Positions 45,271 to 54,007 of a DNA stretch of 64,000 nt are shown piece after piece. A model generated the notes under the pieces. It searched no databases. It worked only from the letters and a program-made list of their open reading frames with translations, and was not told the origin of the DNA. Both the position numbers and the translations under genes were made by a program. The DNA is from Aldehydirespirator sp965116865 (lineage in GTDB: Bacteria > Actinomycetota > Acidimicrobiia > Acidimicrobiales > Aldehydirespiratoraceae), in contig OZ220727.1 of the NCBI GenBank assembly GCA_965116865.1, forward strand, positions 1,984,001 to 2,048,000. Direction: 5' to 3'. Each line of letters begins with the position of its first letter. The first letter of the stretch is position 1.

Positions 45271-46662
45271 TCAGTCTTCCACTACGTGCGAGGCGAAGCC
45301 GTCCATCGACCGCGACCACGCAACCGGGTCCACGGCACCGTCGGCGTCCAAGGCCTCCGCAGCCGCCTCGCCCATGGCCAGCACATGATGCAGGTTGTCC
45401 AGCACACCAAGGCCGTGACGTCCCAGCGACACGATGCGGGCCCGAGCGAGTGAGAGCAGCCATTCCTCGACGACGGCCCGAGCGCTCATGGTGGCGGTCT
45501 CGTAGACGGGATACACCGCTGGGAGCCGCCGCACCTCGACTCGTTCCAGATATGGGATTCTCAGGCCAAGGCGCTCCATGTCGCCAGCCACCAGTTCTCC
45601 GATGCGACTGTCGGACTGCTGCCAAACTCCGTCGCCGGGCCAGCACGGGACCTCGGCACACAGCACGGTCCGGTCGGGCGGGTCGTCGCCGTCGCGGAAG
45701 TTCTTCGGCTCCGACAGCCGCGATACGACCGTCTCCGCGCCGGGGAAGTAATGAGCATCGAACGGCGTGAACCGGTCGCGGCCGACCACTAGGTATGCGA
45801 GCACGACCGCCCTGGTCCGGCACCTACTGAACGCTTCGACGACGGTCGGCGGCGGGGGCGGATCGACTGCGGCCGCCAGCACCGGAGCCGGCAAGGTCGA
45901 CAAGGCTGCATCGACTGCCAGCGTTCCAGCGTCGGTGCCCACCGACACGCCGTCGCCAGTCGCCTCAATCCCGCGCACCCGAGTCCCAAGCCGCAGATTC
46001 ACCCCTGCACCAGCGGCGGCATCGGCCAGGGCCTCGCTGAGCTGTCCATAGCCTCGCCGGGGATACAGGAAACTTCGTCCCTGCGGTCGCGTTGCTCTGA
46101 CGACACGCTTCATGACGTCCCCCGCCCCTGAGGCCGACACTCTCCGACGAGCCAGCTCGCGGTCGAGGCGACCAGCATCGACCCCGTAGAGCTTGCGGGC
46201 GTAGGGCGCGTAGAACTCGCGAGCCACCGACGGTCCGAGACGACGGGCGACATCGTCTTCGAATGAGGCCGGACCCGCTCGTCGGCGGCGCCGCAGCGGA
46301 CCCGTGACTACGTCGAGCGCTACCCGGGCTCCGAACGACGGAGGCATGTTGCGCACCATGTCCCCAGCCCGCAGAGGGAAGGCGATCCACCGGCCGTGCA
46401 GCCGGATCCGGCCCATGCGCGGCCTGACCTGCAGATCGGATCCGAGCCGCGACCGGAAGAGTTCGAGGAACCGCTCGGGCGTGGCCGGATGCAGCCGGTG
46501 CGAGCCGTAGTCCACCCTCTGCCCCGCGACCTCGAAGCTGCCGGCCATGCCGCCGACAGCCTCGGCGGCTTCCACCACGATGCACCGATGGCCCGCCTGC
46601 GCGCTGCGCAGAGCCGCCATGAGCCCGGCAGGACCCGCGCCGATCACAACAATCTCAGCCAT
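45271..46662 (-). CDS. FAD-dependent oxidoreductase, protoporphyrinogen oxidase / UDP-galactopyranose mutase-like
   Basis: The protein begins AEIVVIGAGPAGLMAALRSA, a Rossmann FAD site, with VVEAAEAVGGMAGSFEVAGQ completing the GG doublet region. ATG 46662 is chosen over an upstream in-frame start because the dinucleotide fold begins there. The middle (DYGSHRLHPATPERFLELF, FEDDVARRLGPSVAREFYAP, ARKLYGVDAGRLDRELARRR) is typical of the amine-oxidase/UGM-like group used in polysaccharide assembly. True heme-pathway HemG function is not supported by context. It is divergent from a sugar-nucleotide epimerase, with 51 bp between starts, so a cell-envelope sugar role is the better guess. Confidence 0.75.
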   Translation of the reverse strand: MAEIVVIGAGPAGLMAALRSAQAGHRCIVVEAAEAVGGMAGSFEVAGQRVDYGSHRLHPATPERFLELFRSRLGSDLQVRPRMGRIRLHGRWIAFPLRAGDMVRNMPPSFGARVALDVVTGPLRRRRRAGPASFEDDVARRLGPSVAREFYAPYARKLYGVDAGRLDRELARRRVSASGAGDVMKRVVRATRPQGRSFLYPRRGYGQLSEALADAAAGAGVNLRLGTRVRGIEATGDGVSVGTDAGTLAVDAALSTLPAPVLAAAVDPPPPPTVVEAFSRCRTRAVVLAYLVVGRDRFTPFDAHYFPGAETVVSRLSEPKNFRDGDDPPDRTVLCAEVPCWPGDGVWQQSDSRIGELVAGDMERLGLRIPYLERVEVRRLPAVYPVYETATMSARAVVEEWLLSLARARIVSLGRHGLGVLDNLHHVLAMGEAAAEALDADGAVDPVAWSRSMDGFASHVVED

Positions 46663-46713
46663 GCGGGCCGCCCCAGTCTCCCATTGGGCCACAGTTCTTG
46701 TAAGGTATGCTTA

Positions 46714-47787
46714 ATGTTTGCTGTACCGCGCAATGAATATACCGGCGGCGGTCGCCGGGAACAGCCCCGGCCGGGACCTGTCGCGGTGATCACGGGAGCG
46801 GCCGGCTTCATCGGCTCCCACCTCGTTGACCTGCTCCTCGATCGGGGCCACACCGTGATCGGCCTGGACTCCCTCGACCCTGCCTACAGCCCGGCCCAGA
46901 AGCGGGCCAACCTGGCAGCGGCCGAGCGGCGCCCGTCGTTCCGGCTGGTAGTCGACGACCTCCGGCGTGTCGATCTCGCCGCCCTGTTCGCAGAAGCCAC
47001 CACGGTGTACCACCTCGCAGCCCGTGCCGGTGTGCAGGACTCGTGGCAGCAGGGCGTCACCGACACCTGGGAAGTCAACGTGGCCGGCACCCAGGCCGTT
47101 CTCGAGGCCGCGCTGGCCGTTGGCGTGGATCGGGTGGTGCTGGCGTCCAGTTCCTCGGTGTATGGGGAGACGGCGGCGCCCGGCGGGCCGCGGACAGTGA
47201 ACCCGATCAGCCCGTACGGCGCCTCCAAGGCCGCCTGCGAGCACCTCGCCGGCGTCTACGCCGACCGGGGCCTCGAGATCGTCGCGCTGCGGTACTTCAC
47301 CGTGTTCGGGCCCCGGCAGCGCCCCGACATGGCCATGCATCGCATGTTCGAGGCGACCCGGCCCGAAGGGCCCACCTTCTGTCGTCGGGGCTCCGGCAAG
47401 CAGACGCGCGAGTTCACGTTCGTGCGCGACGCGGCGAAGGCGACTGCGGCGGCGGCAACAGTTCCAGCGGCAGCCGGAAGGACGTTCGACATAGGCGGCG
47501 GAGCCCGCACGTCGCTCAACGACGCGATCGCGGCCGCGGGAGTCGCAGCCGGCACCGCAGTACGGGTTCGGACCGCCCCCCTACCGGCCGGGGACCCCCA
47601 GGCCACAGCGGCCGACACCGGCCCGGCGCGCCAGTTGCTGGGCTGGAGGCCCGTCACGTCGCTGCGTCGGGGTCTGACCGAGCAGGCGGCGTGGCATCGG
47701 CAGCGATGGGCTGACGGCTCTCACCCGGCACCGCGGCCGCCGACCTTGCAGCCCGGCTCGAGCCGGGCGGTTCCGGCCGCGATCTGA
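46714..47787 (+). CDS. NAD-dependent epimerase/dehydratase (nucleotide-sugar type)
   Basis: An extended SDR enzyme. The NAD motif is VAVITGAAGFIGSHLVDLLL. The active site has Ser in VVLASSSSVYGE and Tyr-x3-Lys in PISPYGASKAACEHL. VFGPRQRPDMAMHRM is the substrate-binding segment. This matches UDP-glucose/UDP-glucuronate 4-epimerase-like proteins. I start at ATG 46714, with AAGG upstream; longer in-frame extensions are antisense to the neighbouring gene. The last 40 codons overlap the 3' end of the convergent membrane protein gene. It probably works with the divergent FAD enzyme in making envelope sugars. Confidence 0.88.
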   Translation: MFAVPRNEYTGGGRREQPRPGPVAVITGAAGFIGSHLVDLLLDRGHTVIGLDSLDPAYSPAQKRANLAAAERRPSFRLVVDDLRRVDLAALFAEATTVYHLAARAGVQDSWQQGVTDTWEVNVAGTQAVLEAALAVGVDRVVLASSSSVYGETAAPGGPRTVNPISPYGASKAACEHLAGVYADRGLEIVALRYFTVFGPRQRPDMAMHRMFEATRPEGPTFCRRGSGKQTREFTFVRDAAKATAAAATVPAAAGRTFDIGGGARTSLNDAIAAAGVAAGTAVRVRTAPLPAGDPQATAADTGPARQLLGWRPVTSLRRGLTEQAAWHRQRWADGSHPAPRPPTLQPGSSRAVPAAI

Positions 47788-49252
47788 GCCAGCCCCACAC
47801 GCCGACCGCTACAAGCACGGCCGTCCAGACGACGGTCAGGGCGACCGCCCCGCCGTCGAAGCGGCGGTGGTCCGGCAGCAGTGCCGACCAGGCCTGATAG
47901 ACGGGGTTGGCGGTCTGTTCGAAGTCCACTATGAGGGTGCGCCGGCCGGTGGAGGCCTCCACAACCAGCCACACCCAGTTGAAGATGCCCACCAGGCAGC
48001 CGGCCAGTGCCATCCACCGGGGCGCGGCCAGCCGGTCGGCCAGCACGGCCACCGCCACGACCGCCGTCGGCAGGACCACGACGACCTGGCGGCCGGGCCA
48101 CCACCAGCCGTGCATGGTGAGCGCGGCCCAGGTCGCCACCGCGTAGCCGGCCGCGAACACAGCGAGCAGTCCCGACCAGCCTGGCGGGCGCCTGCGGGCC
48201 AGCGCCGCGAGTGCGGGCACGACCAGCAGGTATGCGGGCGCCCACGCCGCCAGTCCGAACCCGCTGTCCACCAGTAGCCCTATCAGGCGCCGGCTCCGTC
48301 CCAGATAGTCGGGGTCGCTGCCGAGGACCAGCAACTCGCCGTCGATGAAGTGGTCCCCGGCCGCGTAGGCGGTCCAGCCGCCGTACACGCTGCGGTGGAA
48401 GACCACATAGGCGGCCCCGGCGACGGCGAGGACAGCCGAGAGGCCGAGCGGAAGGGCGCGGATCGCTTGTAGAGGCCGCGAGGCGGCGAGCGAGGCCGTG
48501 GCCCGAGCGGCCCGTGAGCGCAGCGAACAAGAGCGGGAGACACAACGCTGCACCGCGACCCGGTCGCAGTCTGCCTGCGCTCGCTCCAAGTCCAGAGCCA
48601 TCTGGCGGCGGCGGTCCGGCCACAGTCCGGCGGCGAGCACGACCGCCAGCACCGCGGCCACGGGCACGAACTTCACCGACAGCCACGGCAGGGCGACGAT
48701 GCTGGCGGCGGCCAGTACCCGCCCGGTGCGTTCCAATGGCCCGGTGACCGCGGCCAGTCCCAGAGTCAGGCACAGCGCGGCCGGCATCTCGGGATAGACC
48801 TGCGTGGCGTAACTCGTGAGCGGTGGCGCCGCGTAGAAGGCGCCCACCACCAAGCCGCCCACGCCCACTCCTACCCCGAATCGACGGACCGCCAGCCACA
48901 GCGTGGCCGCCGCGGCCGCCGCGGCGAATGCAGCCAGCGCGGCCTTGGCCGCGACCCATCCGCCCAACCTCATGGGCAGCGCCAGCAGCGCGGGGAGCAG
49001 CGGGTCGTGGGGACTGACGCGCCGGCCCGAGTCGTCGAGCTCGATCGTCTGGGGGTTGAGGTCTGTCTCATGGTAAGGCTCGAAGCGGCGCTCGTCGAGT
49101 TCGTCGCTGATGTCGAGGTCGAAGTCCTCGCCGATGCTGATGGCGGTAGTCAGGTACTGGGGCTCATCGGCCGTCACCCGGGCGCCGTAGGTGGCACGGG
49201 CGCCTATGGCCGGCAGCGCCAGAGCGAATGCCCAGACCGCCAACGCGGCCAT
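47654..49252 (-). CDS. Polytopic membrane glycosyltransferase-like protein (GT-C type)
   Basis: About ten hydrophobic segments surround a loop with DEPQYLTTAISIGEDFDLD, which resembles the first-loop Asp-Glu motif of GT-C (GT39/GT83-like) glycosyltransferases using polyprenyl-phosphate sugars. The start is ATG 49252 (MAALAVWAFALALPAIGARA); a TTG at 49288 would give a longer Arg-rich N-terminus. The reading frame upstream of this point is only a shadow of the permease gene. Near the middle, VAVQRCVSRSCSLRSRAARA and the next residues are encoded by a dispersed repeat inserted in frame between membrane helices. Substrate unknown. Confidence 0.65.
   Translation of the reverse strand: MAALAVWAFALALPAIGARATYGARVTADEPQYLTTAISIGEDFDLDISDELDERRFEPYHETDLNPQTIELDDSGRRVSPHDPLLPALLALPMRLGGWVAAKAALAAFAAAAAAATLWLAVRRFGVGVGVGGLVVGAFYAAPPLTSYATQVYPEMPAALCLTLGLAAVTGPLERTGRVLAAASIVALPWLSVKFVPVAAVLAVVLAAGLWPDRRRQMALDLERAQADCDRVAVQRCVSRSCSLRSRAARATASLAASRPLQAIRALPLGLSAVLAVAGAAYVVFHRSVYGGWTAYAAGDHFIDGELLVLGSDPDYLGRSRRLIGLLVDSGFGLAAWAPAYLLVVPALAALARRRPPGWSGLLAVFAAGYAVATWAALTMHGWWWPGRQVVVVLPTAVVAVAVLADRLAAPRWMALAGCLVGIFNWVWLVVEASTGRRTLIVDFEQTANPVYQAWSALLPDHRRFDGGAVALTVVWTAVLVAVGVWGWLRSRPEPPGSSRAARSAAAVPGESRQPIAADATPPARSDPDAAT
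48471..48558 (-). repeat. Dispersed repeat element copy C, in frame inside a membrane protein gene
   Basis: The complement contains CCCGCTCTTGTTCGCTGCGC and GGGCCGCTCGGGCCACGGCC, as in copy E. It adds a charged Cys/Arg/Ala-rich loop to the membrane protein without breaking it. Confidence 0.8.
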
Positions 49253-49308
49253 GGCCAGTGCGAGCCTCGAGGGCCGTCCCCGCCTCAAGCATCCCGGCGC
49301 CGGGAGCC

Positions 49309-50928
49309 TCACAGCAGGTGATCGCGGCGGATCACCAGGCACCACGTCAACACGAACGACAGAGCGACAAGGACCACGGCCATGATCCCGGCCTCGGCGA
49401 TGAAGGCGTCCTCGAAGGAGCCGAATATCCGGGTGGCCAGCGTCGAGAAGCCCAGCGGCGACACGAACAGGCTGATGGGGAGCTCCTTCATCACCGACAG
49501 CAGCACGAGGCCCGTCCCGGCCAGCAAGCCCGGCCCCATCATCGGCAGGTCCACCGCGACGAACCGGCGCATCCGGCCGGCTCCGAGAATCCGGGCCGAG
49601 TCGTGGAGCCGGCCCGGAACGCTCCGCACCGCCACCAGCGTCACCCCCATGGCCAGCGAGCCGAAACGGACCATGTAGGCGAAGATCAACAGGGCCATGG
49701 TGTCGTCGAACAGATCGAACGCCAGGTCCGACCGCAGCGTCCAGAACCGCATCGACAGCGCGATGAGGATGCCGGGCAGGGCGAACGTGCTGACCACCAG
49801 GGCGTGGGCGAACGAGCCGGCCCGGGACCGGTACCGGCCGACGAGCAGAGCAATGGGCAGCACCGCCGCCGTCGACACGACGGCCGCAACCACGCTGACC
49901 CCCAGGGTGTTCACGGTGGCGTCCACCACCACGGCGGAGTCGATGGTGAGAGGCCGACCGCCCGTCGCCGACCTCGCCAGGCCCCCCGCGGCCCAGTCCA
50001 GCAGCGCCACCAGGGGTGCACCGACCGCTCCCGCGGCGGCCAGAGCAACGAAGCCGGCGGCGGGACCCCGCCAGCGACCGAGGCCGTAGATCATGGGGCG
50101 CTTCGACTGGACTCCCGCCGCGTCGGGGAGCCGGTGCGAGAACCGGCGCTCTCCGAGCACCACCAATGCGGCCAGCACGAGCAGGATCAAGCTCAGGGCC
50201 AGCGCCACCGGCGGGTTGGCCAGCTGGTTCGTGGCAATGGCCCGTGTGAGCGTGTCGTAGCGCATGAGCTGCACCGCGCCGTAGTCGCTGAGGGTGTAGA
50301 GGAACACCAGCAGCGTCCCGGCGCCCATGGCCGTGGCCGTCTGGGGCACGCAGATGCGTCCGAAGACCTTGAGCGCAGTATCGCCCAGCACTCTTGCGCT
50401 CTCCTCGAGGGTGCCCGGAAGCTGCCGCAGCCTGGCGGCGACCGGCAGGTACACGTAGGGGTAGGTCATGAGGGTCAGGACCAGCCACGCCCCTCTGAAG
50501 CCCCGAAGCTCGGGAGTGCGGTCCACCCCGATGCCGGCGAGCAGGTCGTTGGCCAGCCCGCCAGGGTTGAGGGTGTGGATGAACGCGGCCGCGCCGACGA
50601 AGGTGGGGAACACGAGCGGCAGCGGCAGCAGGATGCGCCACAGACGGCTCAACGGAAGGTCGGTCCGGGTAGTGAGCCAGGCCAGGCCGGTGCCGAGCAC
50701 CAGCGCGGCGGCCGACACCGACACGGCGAGTTGCAGCGAGCGCCACAGCGGCCCGGCGATGCGGCCGCTGACGAGCAAGCCGGCCGTATCGGCGCCGGCG
50801 GCGAAGTTCCGGTAGACGAGATACACCCCGGGGAAGGCGAAGGCCCCGGCCAGGACCAGACCCGCCAGACGCAGCGTCGGAGGAGCCTTCGACGAGCGCG
50901 TCGGGCGCGTCGTCGTGGTGGCAGTCAC
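49309..50928 (-). CDS. fbpB: Iron(III) ABC transporter permease (FbpB type, fused two-domain)
   Basis: A 539-residue permease with two homologous halves of about six helices each, as in FbpB/SfuB. Each half has an EAA-type loop: LEESARVLGDTALKVFGRIC and LHDSARILGAGRMRRFVAVDLP. The end KELPISLFVSPLGFSTLATR is characteristic of ferric-iron permeases. Start GTG 50928; the ribosome binding site is weak. It lies 59 bp after the binding protein. No ATPase follows, since the next gene is a membrane glycosyltransferase-like protein, so an fbpC must be elsewhere. Confidence 0.9.
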   Translation of the reverse strand: MTATTTTRPTRSSKAPPTLRLAGLVLAGAFAFPGVYLVYRNFAAGADTAGLLVSGRIAGPLWRSLQLAVSVSAAALVLGTGLAWLTTRTDLPLSRLWRILLPLPLVFPTFVGAAAFIHTLNPGGLANDLLAGIGVDRTPELRGFRGAWLVLTLMTYPYVYLPVAARLRQLPGTLEESARVLGDTALKVFGRICVPQTATAMGAGTLLVFLYTLSDYGAVQLMRYDTLTRAIATNQLANPPVALALSLILLVLAALVVLGERRFSHRLPDAAGVQSKRPMIYGLGRWRGPAAGFVALAAAGAVGAPLVALLDWAAGGLARSATGGRPLTIDSAVVVDATVNTLGVSVVAAVVSTAAVLPIALLVGRYRSRAGSFAHALVVSTFALPGILIALSMRFWTLRSDLAFDLFDDTMALLIFAYMVRFGSLAMGVTLVAVRSVPGRLHDSARILGAGRMRRFVAVDLPMMGPGLLAGTGLVLLSVMKELPISLFVSPLGFSTLATRIFGSFEDAFIAEAGIMAVVLVALSFVLTWCLVIRRDHLL

Positions 50929-50987
50929 CGCTTGAGCATGCCGCCGAGCACCTCCCGCGGCACCTCAACGGTCACCGGCTGGCCCTG

Positions 50988-52055
50988 CTACTGGTTGAGG
51001 ATGCCGCTGGACTCGATGATGGCGATGGTCTGCTCGAAGCCTCCCCCGAGGGCGTCGAAGTCGACGCTGCCGATCTCCAGCGCCTTCAGCGGAGGGAGGA
51101 TGTCGGCCGGCTCCACCCCCGCCGCCAGCGGGTACTCGAAGGTCTGCTGGCTGAAGTAGCGCTGAACCGGTCCTGACAGCAGGTAGGCGATCAGATCGTT
51201 GGCCGCCTGCCGGTTCTCGCTGCCCGCGGTGACGGTGGCCGCGGTGATGATGAGCAGTGATCCGATGTCGTCGTCGGCCAGGTCGTGGTTGGCGGCGCGG
51301 TGGCGGTCGCCGGCGGCCGCGGCCTCCTGGTACTGGTAGTAGTGGTTGACGAGGCCCATGTCGATCTCGCCCCGGCCGGCGGCCTCGACGATGGACCGGT
51401 TGTTGGGGTAGTAGCGGGCGTCGTTGGCCACCATGTCGTCGAGCCATCGCGCGGCCACGTCGGAGCCGTACTGGTCGCGGAACACGGTGAACCAGTCGAT
51501 GAACGAGCCGTTGGTGGCGGGGATGGCGACCCGTCCCCGGTAGAGCGAGTCAGTGAGGTCGAACACTGACTCCGGCAGCTCATCGGGCGGTACCGAGTCG
51601 AGGTTGCGGACGAGGACGCGCTTGCGGCCCGAGAAGCCGACCCAGGTAGCGGACTTCGAGCGATTCTCCTCGCCGACGAGGCCGAGCACGTCGTCGTCGA
51701 TGACCCCGAGCAGGCCCGCGCTCTCGAGGAACCCGACCGGGCCGGGCGAGCGCGACAGGAAGACGTCGGCCGATGTGCGGTCGCCCTCCTCGGCCATCAG
51801 CAGGGCCAGGTCGGTGGAACTCCCCCACCGAACGGCCACATCAGTGCCGGTCTCGCAGGCGAAGGCCTCGAGGGTCGGACCGATCAGGTTCTCGGTCCGG
51901 CCCGAGTAGACCGTGGCCTCCCGGCCGTTGGACCCGGCGCACTGGCCGCTGTAGATCTCGGCTGCGATCCCGTCCAAGTAGCGGACCTCGTCTTGCGAGC
52001 ATGCCGCCGCAATCAGGGTCACTGCGACAGCCACACTGAGGATTCGTCCTAACAT
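50988..52055 (-). CDS. fbpA: Iron(III) ABC transporter substrate-binding lipoprotein (FbpA type)
   Basis: A 355-residue extracytoplasmic solute-binding protein. The N-terminus MLGRILSVAVAVTLIAAACS is a lipoprotein signal (Cys19). TVYSGRTENLIGPTLEAF opens the family fold, and MGLVNHYYQYQE carries the paired Tyr residues that bind ferric iron. An unusual 20-residue Cys-containing segment (IYSGQCAGSNGRE) lies before the fold. The promoter has TTTACG and TATAGT 18 bp apart. Together with fbpB it forms a two-gene operon, and iron repression is likely. Confidence 0.9.
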   Translation of the reverse strand: MLGRILSVAVAVTLIAAACSQDEVRYLDGIAAEIYSGQCAGSNGREATVYSGRTENLIGPTLEAFACETGTDVAVRWGSSTDLALLMAEEGDRTSADVFLSRSPGPVGFLESAGLLGVIDDDVLGLVGEENRSKSATWVGFSGRKRVLVRNLDSVPPDELPESVFDLTDSLYRGRVAIPATNGSFIDWFTVFRDQYGSDVAARWLDDMVANDARYYPNNRSIVEAAGRGEIDMGLVNHYYQYQEAAAAGDRHRAANHDLADDDIGSLLIITAATVTAGSENRQAANDLIAYLLSGPVQRYFSQQTFEYPLAAGVEPADILPPLKALEIGSVDFDALGGGFEQTIAIIESSGILNQ

Positions 52056-52063
52056 GACACCAA

Positions 52064-52104
52064 ACTATAGCCAGGGTTTGCGAAGATCGTAAAGTCTGCC
52101 TAAC
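52064..52104 (-). promoter_or_regulatory. fbpA promoter with possible iron box half-site
   Basis: On the minus strand TTTACG (52093-52088) and TATAGT (52069-52064) are 18 bp apart. TTAGGCAGACTTTAC (52103-52089) overlaps the -35 region and resembles one half of an IdeR/DtxR box. The match is weaker than the one before the Fea1-type gene. Confidence 0.4.
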
Positions 52105-52176
52105 TAGCTGTCCCGTGCCATGCCCATGAGCCTGCCGCCCACCATCAGAGCCCGAGCGAGCAGGTGCCAGCCTGCT

Positions 52177-52250
52177 GAGACGCAGCGATGTCATTCCCGC
52201 TCCTGTTCGCTGCGCCCACGGACCGTTCGGGCCACTGCCTCGCTCGGTGC
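52177..52250 (+). repeat. Dispersed repeat element copy D (diverged, partial)
   Basis: GTCATTCCCGCTCCTGTTCG and GTTCGGGCCACTGCCTCGCT match the core of the other copies with several changes. It lies directly upstream of the flippase-GT2 start. Confidence 0.7.
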
Positions 52251-52265
52251 TTCGCGAAGGTCGTC

Positions 52266-53990
52266 ATGATTCGCGCCCTGTCCATTCGGCCTCTCAGAGT
52301 CCGCCTGCCGCACGGCGCGGCCTCGGTGCTGGTCGTGGCGGTCACCAGCCTGGCCGTGACCGTGATCGTCTCCAACGTGGACGCCGACGCGCTGGCCGGT
52401 GCCGCCCGGACGGCCCGGGGCGAGCCCGTCCGGGTTCTGGCCGCAGTGTGCGCGTTCGGCCTCGCGTTCGTGCTGAGGGCCGTGGCCTGGCTGCGAGTGC
52501 TGCCCGGACTCAGCTTCGGACACGCCCTCGGCGGGATCCATCTGGCTCTGGGCGGCAATCACCTGCTTCCCCTCCGCATGGGTGAGCCGATGAGGGTCGC
52601 GAGCGTCGTGCGGCGCGCCGGGGTGAGCCTCGACGCGGCGACTGCCTCCACAGTGGCACTGCGCTCGGCTGATCTGCTGACCGTGGCAGGGCTCGTGCTG
52701 GCAGCCGGCCCGGCCGCGCTGACGGATCTGACCGGGTGGGGCGGGGGGCTGATGTTCGCGGCAGTGGCCGCCGCCGCACTGGCAGCCTGGCTGTGGCTGC
52801 GTCGACTGTCGGGCCGCCGCGACGATGTGGACATGCCCGGCCTGGTGGCGCTCGGCCTGTCGACGACGGCGTGGCCGGCGGAAGCCGTGCTCGTGTGGCA
52901 GGCAGCCCACTGGGCCGGACTGGAGATCAGCTTCGTCCAGGCTCTGGGGGTGACGGCGGCGGCGGTGGCCGCACAGATCGCAGCCTTCGCTCCAGGTGGT
53001 TTCGGAACCTACGAGGCCGCCGCAGTCGGTGCCTACGTCGCCCTCGGCCACGACGCGGGCGACGCGCTGGTGGCCGCGCTGGCCGCCCACGCTCTGAAGA
53101 CGGCCTACTCCCTGGCTGCGGGCGCGGTCGCGGTATTCGCGCCCAGTCCCAGCCTGGCCGGCAGGCTCCGGCTGCACCGCCCGCCAGCGCTGTCGGCGGC
53201 TCAAGAGCCGGCCACAGGGCGCGAGCAGCCCTTGGTGACCCCCAGGTCGGCCAGCCGCTCCACGCTGTCGGCGGCTCAAGGGCCGGCCACAGGGCGCGAG
53301 AGCCCGATCGTGCTGTTCATGCCGGCCCACAACGAGGAGGAGTCCGTCGGAACCTGCGTGCAGCGGACGCCTGCTTCGGTGATGGGCCGCCCCGTGCAGG
53401 TGCTGGTGGTGGACGACGGCTCCACCGACGCCACCGCGGAGAGGGCCCGGGCCGCCGGAGCGGAGGTGATCAGCCTCCCAGAGAACCGGGGACTGGGTGC
53501 GGCCGTCCGGGTGGGACTCACCGCTGCGGTGGACCGCGGGGCCGCAGCCGTGGCGTTCTGCGACGCCGACGGCGAGTACCCGCCCGAGGAGCTGGAGACC
53601 CTGGTGGCTCCCGTACTGGCGGGCGAGGCCGACTATGTGGCCGGCAGCCGGTTCCTGGGCCGGATCCACCATATGAGGCCCCACCGCCGGCTGGGGAACG
53701 TCATCCTCACCCGGACATTGTCGATCGTCGCCCGCCGTCGGATCACCGACGGGCAGACCGGATATCGCGCCTTCTCGCCCCGGGCGGCCGCCGACGCCGA
53801 GATCATCCACGACTACAACTACGCACAGGTGTTGACCCTCGACCTGCTGGCCAAGGGCTACCGGTACTCCGAGGTGCCGATCAGCTACCGCTTCCGCACG
53901 GCGGGCCGGAGCTTCGTGAGGCTGGGCCGATACCTGCGAAACGTGGTTCCGGCCGTCTACCGGGAGTTGAACACCGTCGCGCCGACTTGA
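52266..53990 (+). CDS. Flippase-like (UPF0104/AglD) and GT2 glycosyltransferase fusion
   Basis: ATG 52266 (MIRALSIRPLRV) follows AAGG; earlier codons belong to a dispersed repeat. Residues 1-300 are a lysylphosphatidylglycerol-synthase-type integral membrane domain (GGNHLLPLRMGEPMRVASVV, AAFAPGGFGTYEAAAVGAYV). Residues about 345-570 are a DPM1-like GT2 domain: VLFMPAHNEEESVGTCVQ, VLVVDDGSTDATAERA, FCDADGEYPPEEL (DxD-like) and a late DGQTGYRAFS segment. The linker holds a duplicated LSAAQEPATGRE from a 37/38/37 repeat-insert that is in frame. A role in lipid-linked sugar transfer is likely. Such a fusion suggests coupled synthesis and handling of a polyprenyl sugar. Confidence 0.82.
   Translation: MIRALSIRPLRVRLPHGAASVLVVAVTSLAVTVIVSNVDADALAGAARTARGEPVRVLAAVCAFGLAFVLRAVAWLRVLPGLSFGHALGGIHLALGGNHLLPLRMGEPMRVASVVRRAGVSLDAATASTVALRSADLLTVAGLVLAAGPAALTDLTGWGGGLMFAAVAAAALAAWLWLRRLSGRRDDVDMPGLVALGLSTTAWPAEAVLVWQAAHWAGLEISFVQALGVTAAAVAAQIAAFAPGGFGTYEAAAVGAYVALGHDAGDALVAALAAHALKTAYSLAAGAVAVFAPSPSLAGRLRLHRPPALSAAQEPATGREQPLVTPRSASRSTLSAAQGPATGRESPIVLFMPAHNEEESVGTCVQRTPASVMGRPVQVLVVDDGSTDATAERARAAGAEVISLPENRGLGAAVRVGLTAAVDRGAAAVAFCDADGEYPPEELETLVAPVLAGEADYVAGSRFLGRIHHMRPHRRLGNVILTRTLSIVARRRITDGQTGYRAFSPRAAADAEIIHDYNYAQVLTLDLLAKGYRYSEVPISYRFRTAGRSFVRLGRYLRNVVPAVYRELNTVAPT
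53189..53300. repeat. Repeat-insert-repeat locus 8 (37/38/37 bp) in the fusion linker
   Basis: Copies at 53189-53225 and 53264-53300 differ by one base and flank a 38-bp insert. The period is 75 bp, so the frame is kept. Confidence 0.93.
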
Positions 53991-54005
53991 TTAGCCGATG
54001 TTGGC
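53990..54005. repeat. 16-bp direct repeat, left copy
   Basis: ATTAGCCGATGTTGGC occurs here and at 55815-55830. The pair brackets the IS1380/PIN/ISL3 debris and may mark an inserted or recombined block. Confidence 0.6.
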
Positions 54006-54007
54006 AT

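Noticed and set aside
45271..46662. A heme-biosynthesis HemG/HemY assignment
   Set aside because: The FAD fold fits, but no heme genes are near and the middle region looks more like UGM-type sugar enzymes, so no gene symbol was given.
46396..46713. An N-terminal extension of the epimerase
   Set aside because: It is antisense to the FAD oxidoreductase gene. The ATG at 46714 has a ribosome binding site and precedes the NAD motif at the right distance.
49289..50968. An N-terminal extension of the GT-C-like protein giving an 1104-codon frame
   Set aside because: This part is a frame shadow of the fbpB permease, which has clear family motifs in its own frame.
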